From Carya illinoinensis (lineage: Eukaryota > Streptophyta > Magnoliopsida > Fagales > Juglandaceae), in assembly GCF_018687715.1 (NCBI RefSeq), contig NC_056764.1, positions 1,242,501 to 1,306,500 on the forward strand: a DNA stretch of 64,000 nt, written 5' to 3'. Position 1 is the stretch's first letter. Every line of letters begins with the position of its first letter. Below, piece by piece: positions 58,484 to 64,000 of this stretch. A program made the translations under genes and the position numbers. The notes under the pieces were generated by a model. The model made no database searches. It was given only the letters and a program-made list of their open reading frames with translations, and was not told the DNA's origin.

Positions 58484-59249
58484 TAGTTTCAATTAATGCC
58501 AAAGCCTAATTAAAATATGTAAGTTTAATTGTAATTAGTATTTGTCCAATAATAGAGATCACATGATCGTGTCATATTGTAGTTTCAAATCTCTTGGAAA
58601 GAAAAAACCATATTGATAGAAATCATAACCTTTATTTTTTACTAGTGGTTGTACTATATTATTTGAAGATTATAGTTCAGATGATTCTTTTGACGTGACA
58701 TCAATACTACATGATTCATTAATATATATATTCAAAACAATGGCACACCTAGGTATACATTGGGAGGGCCATTCTCCCCCCCCACCCCCCCCAAAAAAAA
58801 GTTTTTTCAAAATTTAAAATCTTCCTTAGTTTTTATTAATACTCTTATAAATATAAAAAATACCTTCCAAAAAAAATTTATAATCATCAGAATTTCAATA
58901 TATTTAGAAATGCATCTCTCTAATTTTTTTCCTATAGTCTCAAAATTTTGTATAATTTCTATATACTATCTATTTATAGGGATGTGTCCTCACCAATATT
59001 AAATTAAAACTAAGTTTAAGAGAAATAATAAACTTATTAATATGAATCTCAAAATATTTTGTTAAACAATATTAGACTTCTTAATATGAAAATATAAGAA
59101 AAATCATTTAAACTTAATTATCTATATGAAAAATAATTGAGAAGTTTTATCCTTTAAAATTCATTAAATAAGAAGTAATTTATTTAAGGTTTCAATTATA
59201 ACATTATATACTTAATGTGGTATGAAAATATCTAAATTTTAAATGACAC
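58484..59249. other. AT-rich intergenic DNA
   Basis: A C-rich then A-rich tract lies at 58,777-58,800. Together with 'cggcccctcc' near 59,712 it may mark the two ends of one decayed element, but no target duplication was confirmed. The 80-codon frame at 58,760-59,002 is low-complexity and not called. Confidence 0.4.
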
Positions 59250-59608
59250 TTGATAAATTAGCTTATCTACTAGAATAAAAGATATCATTTTAAAAGATCA
59301 ATTGATAATTTTTACAAAAATAAATTCTAAATATTTCATTACAAAAATAATCATTGATGAATATTATTTCATAAAACATTATCATCAAAAATCTAAATTA
59401 CATATTAAATTGTGTTTTTATTATTTGATTTGATAAACTAGCTTATCTACTAGAATAAAAGATATCATTATAAAAGATCACTTGATAATTTTTACAAAAA
59501 TAAATTCTAAATATTTCATTACAAAAATAATAATAAATAAATATCATTTTATAAAATATTATCGTCAAAAATCTAAATTACATATTAAATTGTGTTTTTA
59601 TTATTTAA
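59250..59608 (+). repeat. 180-bp tandem duplication, two copies
   Basis: The block starting gcttatctactagaataaaa at 59261 recurs exactly 180 bp later at 59441. The copies stay highly similar through tctaaattacatattaaatt to about 59,608. Very AT-rich. Only two units are present. Confidence 0.9.
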
Positions 59609-60104
59609 TTTTTATGTATATGTAACAACTATTGAGATAATTTTATATATAATTATGTTTTTATAATTTTTAATCTCTTTTTATTTTACATAACTGTATC
59701 GTACGAAAGTCGGCCCCTCCTAAAGATATTGCTGATTCAGCTACTGATTCAAAATAAAAGAACTTCCAAAATTACAAAAAAACAAAGGTTGAAATCTTAT
59801 CTTATCTATACTGCTTTTATGTTTTTATTTTTAAATTAAAATATCCACGTTTTAATACAAAATTCAGAACTATATATCTATATATTAATGCTAACTGGGT
59901 TTGCCGACGGTAATAATTAGCAATTTATAAGATAACCATTTGCTTCATGCATTCCAAAGCCATCCACTAAAAGATGGTGCTTTCAAAGTTTTGCCGACGT
60001 TGCTTTACATCTTTGTGTTTGACTTTAGAGGGTGGCGATGATTTAGATTTTAGGCACATTACAATGAACATTAAAAAAATAAAAAAATAAAAAATTGACA
60101 GTAA

Positions 60105-61640
60105 TTTATTACTTTCTGTTTTTGAAAACAACACATCCACTAAACTCTCTAAAAATCAAACAGATAGAAAAATCAATTCCACTGACCTCAAAGACATTAC
60201 CAAGCCTAGCTATTGCACAACATATATACATTATATATATATAGGTAGCCTATCCCACTTTGCTTCTTTTATTAATCAAATCAATTACATCAAGTAGCTC
60301 AGTCGATAGACCCTTTATAAAGTTCTCCCTACCGCAAATTTCAGCACACGACATGTATTTTTTTGCCTTTTACATCCGAAGATCTCGCCACCATGTCATT
60401 TTATATATATCTCTCTATCTCTAAAGAAGATGGAGTTTTTTTAAAAAAATGGTCAAATTGATTTAGTTTAGAGATCAAATACTTTAGTTATAAATAGATT
60501 ACATAAAAGTAATTTCACAAATTGACGTAGCTTGATATGGTTCGTTAGATTATAAATTATTTTAATTGTAAAGTAGGTATAACAAACTATGTAAATCCAC
60601 GTCAATTTATGTAGTACTTCTTTTAGTTTACATTGAAAAGATTATTGTGATCAGGTGTTGGTTTCTTTTTCTTTAGACAGTGTTAATATTGGTATCCTTG
60701 AATTTTTTTTTTCCTGAGTAAACATATTGTAGATATATTTAACAGTTACATGATATAATAGTCAACATGGTGGGAGACCCCAACATTCAACCTAAGCCAA
60801 CAAATACAACACAAGAAATAAAAAAAAAAAAAAAAAAAAGAGCAGACTATGGGGTTGACCCCCACCCATTTTCTTCCAGAGGAAGCTGCTTAATGATACA
60901 GTCCCTTGAATTTAATACAGGCACTTAAGACCTTATTTTCCCAAGGCTATATTTTCTTTCTTTTCTGAAAACAACAGATCCCCCACTAAACCCCTCAAAA
61001 ATCAAAAGGAAAATCAATTACACTGACCTCAAAACATGCACAATAATATTATTGCACAATATATATTGGTAGGCTATCCACTCTTCTTCTTTTGTAAATC
61101 AAATCAATTACATCGAATAGTTTGATCGACCCTTCAAAAAGTTTAAGTTTTCCCTCGTCCACAAATTTCAACATATGACATACTTCTTTTCTTTTACATC
61201 TGAAGATCTCACAACTATCATGTAGAGCTAGTAATGCTTTAACCACAAAGAGATCTCACAAAAATAAATTTATGAACTAAATTTAGTTGATGTGTTATGT
61301 TAGATTATAAACTTACTTTTAGTATAAAATAGATCTAACATATCATATGAATCTATATTAATTTTTGGACTATTTGTAACTGTAGCATTTCTCTAGCTTA
61401 TAATGTGTTACCTTTAAGCTGAAACCATGTCATATTTGTGTAATTGAAGTTCTGCAGATGATGGAGTTTATAACAAAATGTTAAGCTGAGTAAGAACTTC
61501 AAAATTAGCATGCAGATGATAAAATGGTCAAATTAATTTAGATTATAGTAAAAGGACTCTCTGTCAGGTGATGGTTTCCTTTTTCTTTGGGCAACGCTTA
61601 TATTGATATGCTTGAAATTTTAAATGCAGGTTAAGATCTT
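60105..61640 (+). repeat. diverged direct duplication (60105-60705 and 60952-61640)
   Basis: Matching landmarks occur in the same order about 850 bp apart: aaaacaacacatcc/aaaacaacagatcc, ccactgacctcaaa/acactgacctcaaa, aatcaaatcaattacatc in both, acatccgaagatctc/acatctgaagatctc, aaatggtcaaatt in both, and ggtgttggtttc/ggtgatggtttc. The second copy holds a 65-codon minus frame (61,049-61,246) that is broken in the first. I do not recognise it. Confidence 0.75.
60706..60903 (-). mobile_element. possible retroposed insertion of 198 bp
   Basis: A 10-bp direct repeat, ccttgaattt, at 60696-60705 and 60904-60913 brackets the segment, which begins with a T-run (A-tail on the minus strand). The flanks rejoin into the unit seen uninterrupted in the second duplicate, which supports a later insertion. 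No A or B box is visible; the source is unknown. Confidence 0.5.
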
Positions 61641-63999
61641 ATTTTGTATTCTATGCTTCAAGCGTTTGTGCATACCTCTGTAAAAGGTATCTCAAAGTGG
61701 AGGTCAAACTGAGTTGATGGCCCACACCAAAAGGCCCGTGTCTATTAAATAATCACTCTCCTTGGTTAGAAAAATTCATGAACTAAACTAAAAAGTAGTG
61801 CTGGACCCTACAAGAGGAAAGTTGTTTTATAGCCTAGCATCAATATTTAATTAAATGATATGCGCACACATCAGCGTGACACAATTTTCCAAACCATACA
61901 TGACTGTCCAAAAATCCTTAGTATGAAAGTTAGGGCCTTAGGCTTTAGCTGCTCACGGTCTCTAAGAAGGGTGTTCATCACTGGCATTACAAACTAACAT
62001 AATCCAATGTAGAAATTACATAATATTTTCATTTCTGAATTGGCACCCTAAAGGAGCTCCATGACACTCTCCGGCAAACTTTTGATTACATTGAGTTGCA
62101 GAAGGGGACAATGCACACTGTGTTCCCAGATACTTGGGCAACATCTCCCCACATAATGCCTGACATGACAAACCCATACACAAACTGGCTGCACGGATAC
62201 TGTACTGAGGTTTAAGTACTGTTTCTAGTTGTAGCTGTTAACCATCAATCTTGCCCCCCCAAAAAAAGGAAAGGAAAATCACTGTTTCTTAGTTTCTGAT
62301 TCTTAGCGGTTATACACTGCACATGCACAAGGTATTTGCTGCATATCTGCCCCATTAGTCCTCAGAGCACTTAATGACTTAAATCAATCAAAGCAACATC
62401 TATAGGGTCCATCATCACAATGTGGGGTTACAAAACAACTTTCCATTGATGATCTATGCATTACATTACCTTCCTGTCTGCCAGAACATTCTTGATAAAA
62501 ATGGCATCCAAATTCTAAGGTCCAGGGGCAAGTTCATGTACCTAAGAAGATCGTGTGTGTATAGAAGATCTGCTGGACACAAATGTGAAAGAAGTTGAGA
62601 GAAAGAGACAGGCATTGCCATTCGCTTTTTCTTGAATTTGAATGTTGGGTTTCTACGCTTGATATGCCTTGAACATGTTCCACAGTCCGTTTACTCGGCA
62701 AGTCTAGGAGGGCTGCATGCACAGAAAGCTGCTGCCCCACCAGATATGTGCGCGCTCGAGATAGTGTGTTCTGAACCAACTACACTATGGACATCGAGAT
62801 TATTCGAGAGAATTTCTCTTACAATCTCGAGTTTTGCTTGCAAGATACCACCTTCCCAATTGCACATCTAGAAAGCTCTAGACCAAGATTATGTTACTAC
62901 GAAACATCAAACCAAGGACAATCTGCAGTGTTGAAATCAGCTGTCAAAATCTGCTGTGGTTAATATACAACATTGTTGAGTACAAATCTAGTGGCTTGAA
63001 ATTTTGAGCAAGGAAGTGGATAACTCAGTGAGTCTGTTCTCATATACACTGAGTGTAAGAATGATATTATAATCAGCAAATCATCCTCCACAAGCCGTGC
63101 AGCATCAATAGTAGATTATGATAGGTGCTCAACTTCATTAAACATAAACTTGATTGGCAATCGAGCTTGTATCATAGTAAATGGAGGGCTGCCGAATTTG
63201 ATCAGGCTCGCCTTATCTAAATGCGAAGCGAATCTACAGTGTCTACCTAATATTTAGAAAGCTTTGACCTTCAAGACTTATAAAGGCTGCGTATCTACCG
63301 CAAAAACTCTCCATATGGATATGCGCTCCTACTCCAGAAAGTAGGTTTCAATGAATGATACGTACATTGTTGGGATTGATTCTCATGATCATTTTAGTAG
63401 TTTGTAATTATTTCTTTTACATAATCTTTCGGGGAATGCATGCAATTGCAAGGTTGGAGATGCGCATATTTACAGTGAGTGATGTCATGTCTAGCTTGGT
63501 TGCGTTTGTTGCTCCTATCATTAGAATGAATCTGGACAGTCTTAGGTAATCAACGCTCCAATTTCTACCTATTTTCACCATTCAAATCATAACAATTACG
63601 AACTTTCTACACATCCAAATCCTTGGTTAAACAATATATTATATCCTAAATGTCCCATCTAGTGGAGAATTAAGTGAGGGCTGAATCGGCTGTAATGATA
63701 ATTTTTCATTTTATTTCCAACAACCCGAGAGTCCTGGATATTAAAATGATAATCTCACCGCAGGCCTCATGTACGAGTCATAAGCACTATTCGGGCCTCT
63801 GTTAGATTTCACTATAAAATTTCCAAGGTAAATTGGAGTTTAAATCTATCTTCATCTCATAATGTGGAAGAGGTTGTCTGGAAATGTACATTAAATAAAA
63901 ACTAGTTTAAAGAGAGATGCAGATTGTTTTGGAATTGGTACATATAACATATACTATGGCCCTGTGGGTCTCGTGATGCCTCCCCATCCCGGCATCCAT
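61641..63999. other. intergenic, no gene supported
   Basis: Composition is more balanced than in the preceding 3 kb, so part of this may be transcribed. A stretch at 62,049-62,217 is open on the + strand (reading LHDTLRQTFDYIELQKG and ending WLHGYCTEV before TAA) without an ATG. Frames at 62,534-62,779 (-) and 62,632-62,871 (+) overlap on opposite strands. None matches a family I recognise. Confidence 0.4.
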
Positions 64000-64000
64000 T

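Noticed and set aside
61049..61246. 65-codon minus ORF in the duplicated segment
   Set aside because: Unrecognised and broken in the sister copy; kept only as part of the duplication.
62534..62871. Overlapping ORFs on opposite strands
   Set aside because: Neither resembles a known protein and at most one could be real; the evidence does not separate them.

Overview
This is a nuclear window from a woody eudicot. Evidence: multi-exon genes with AT-rich introns, an intronless coiled-coil NLR, a type-A ARR, an NPF transporter, a WRKY fragment, plant non-LTR elements, tRNA-derived SINEs and short TIR elements. The LINE and MITE styles recall Fagales (walnut/pecan-like), but that is an impression, not a proof. 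No prokaryotic operon, CRISPR array, rRNA or functional tRNA gene was seen.

Layout. 1-618: 3' end of a LINE. 1569-17931 (+): orthologue of FY, the WD-repeat subunit of the mRNA 3'-end processing machinery, rebuilt as 18 exons and 737 aa; its introns hold a 5.5-kb LINE, further LINE tails, three SINEs and a MITE. 19910-24220 (-): 1436-aa CNL-type immune receptor with an altered MHD motif. 25429-25563 (-): candidate 44-aa peptide gene. 26095-26480 (-): NLR relic. 26949-32841 (+): 8-exon, 1339-aa F-box/SNF2/CW/RING-like protein (At3g54460 type) with one GC-AG intron. 34778-46254 (-): 9-exon, 1100-aa PH-RCC1-FYVE-BRX protein (PRAF). 49059-50110 (-): 5-exon, 183-aa type-A response regulator (ARR8/ARR9-like). 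52981-56277 (-): 5-exon, 581-aa NPF5-type transporter. 57218-58475: hAT-like element carrying a broken WRKY group IIe fragment. 58484-63999: AT-rich, with a 180-bp tandem duplication and an older duplication of about 0.6 kb; no gene could be supported there.

Every multi-exon model was assembled by hand from splice sites. Each closes to a whole number of codons with GT-AG introns, apart from the single GC-AG intron. The genes are ordinary, mutually unrelated plant housekeeping, signalling and defence genes and do not form a cluster with a joint function. The unusual content lies in the mobile DNA: one LINE family has inserted at least nine times, two insertions being only 14-20 bp long, and a hAT-like element has captured part of a WRKY gene. 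I found no convincing new biological system; the small peptide gene, the WRKY-carrying element and the MHD-variant NLR deserve checking first.
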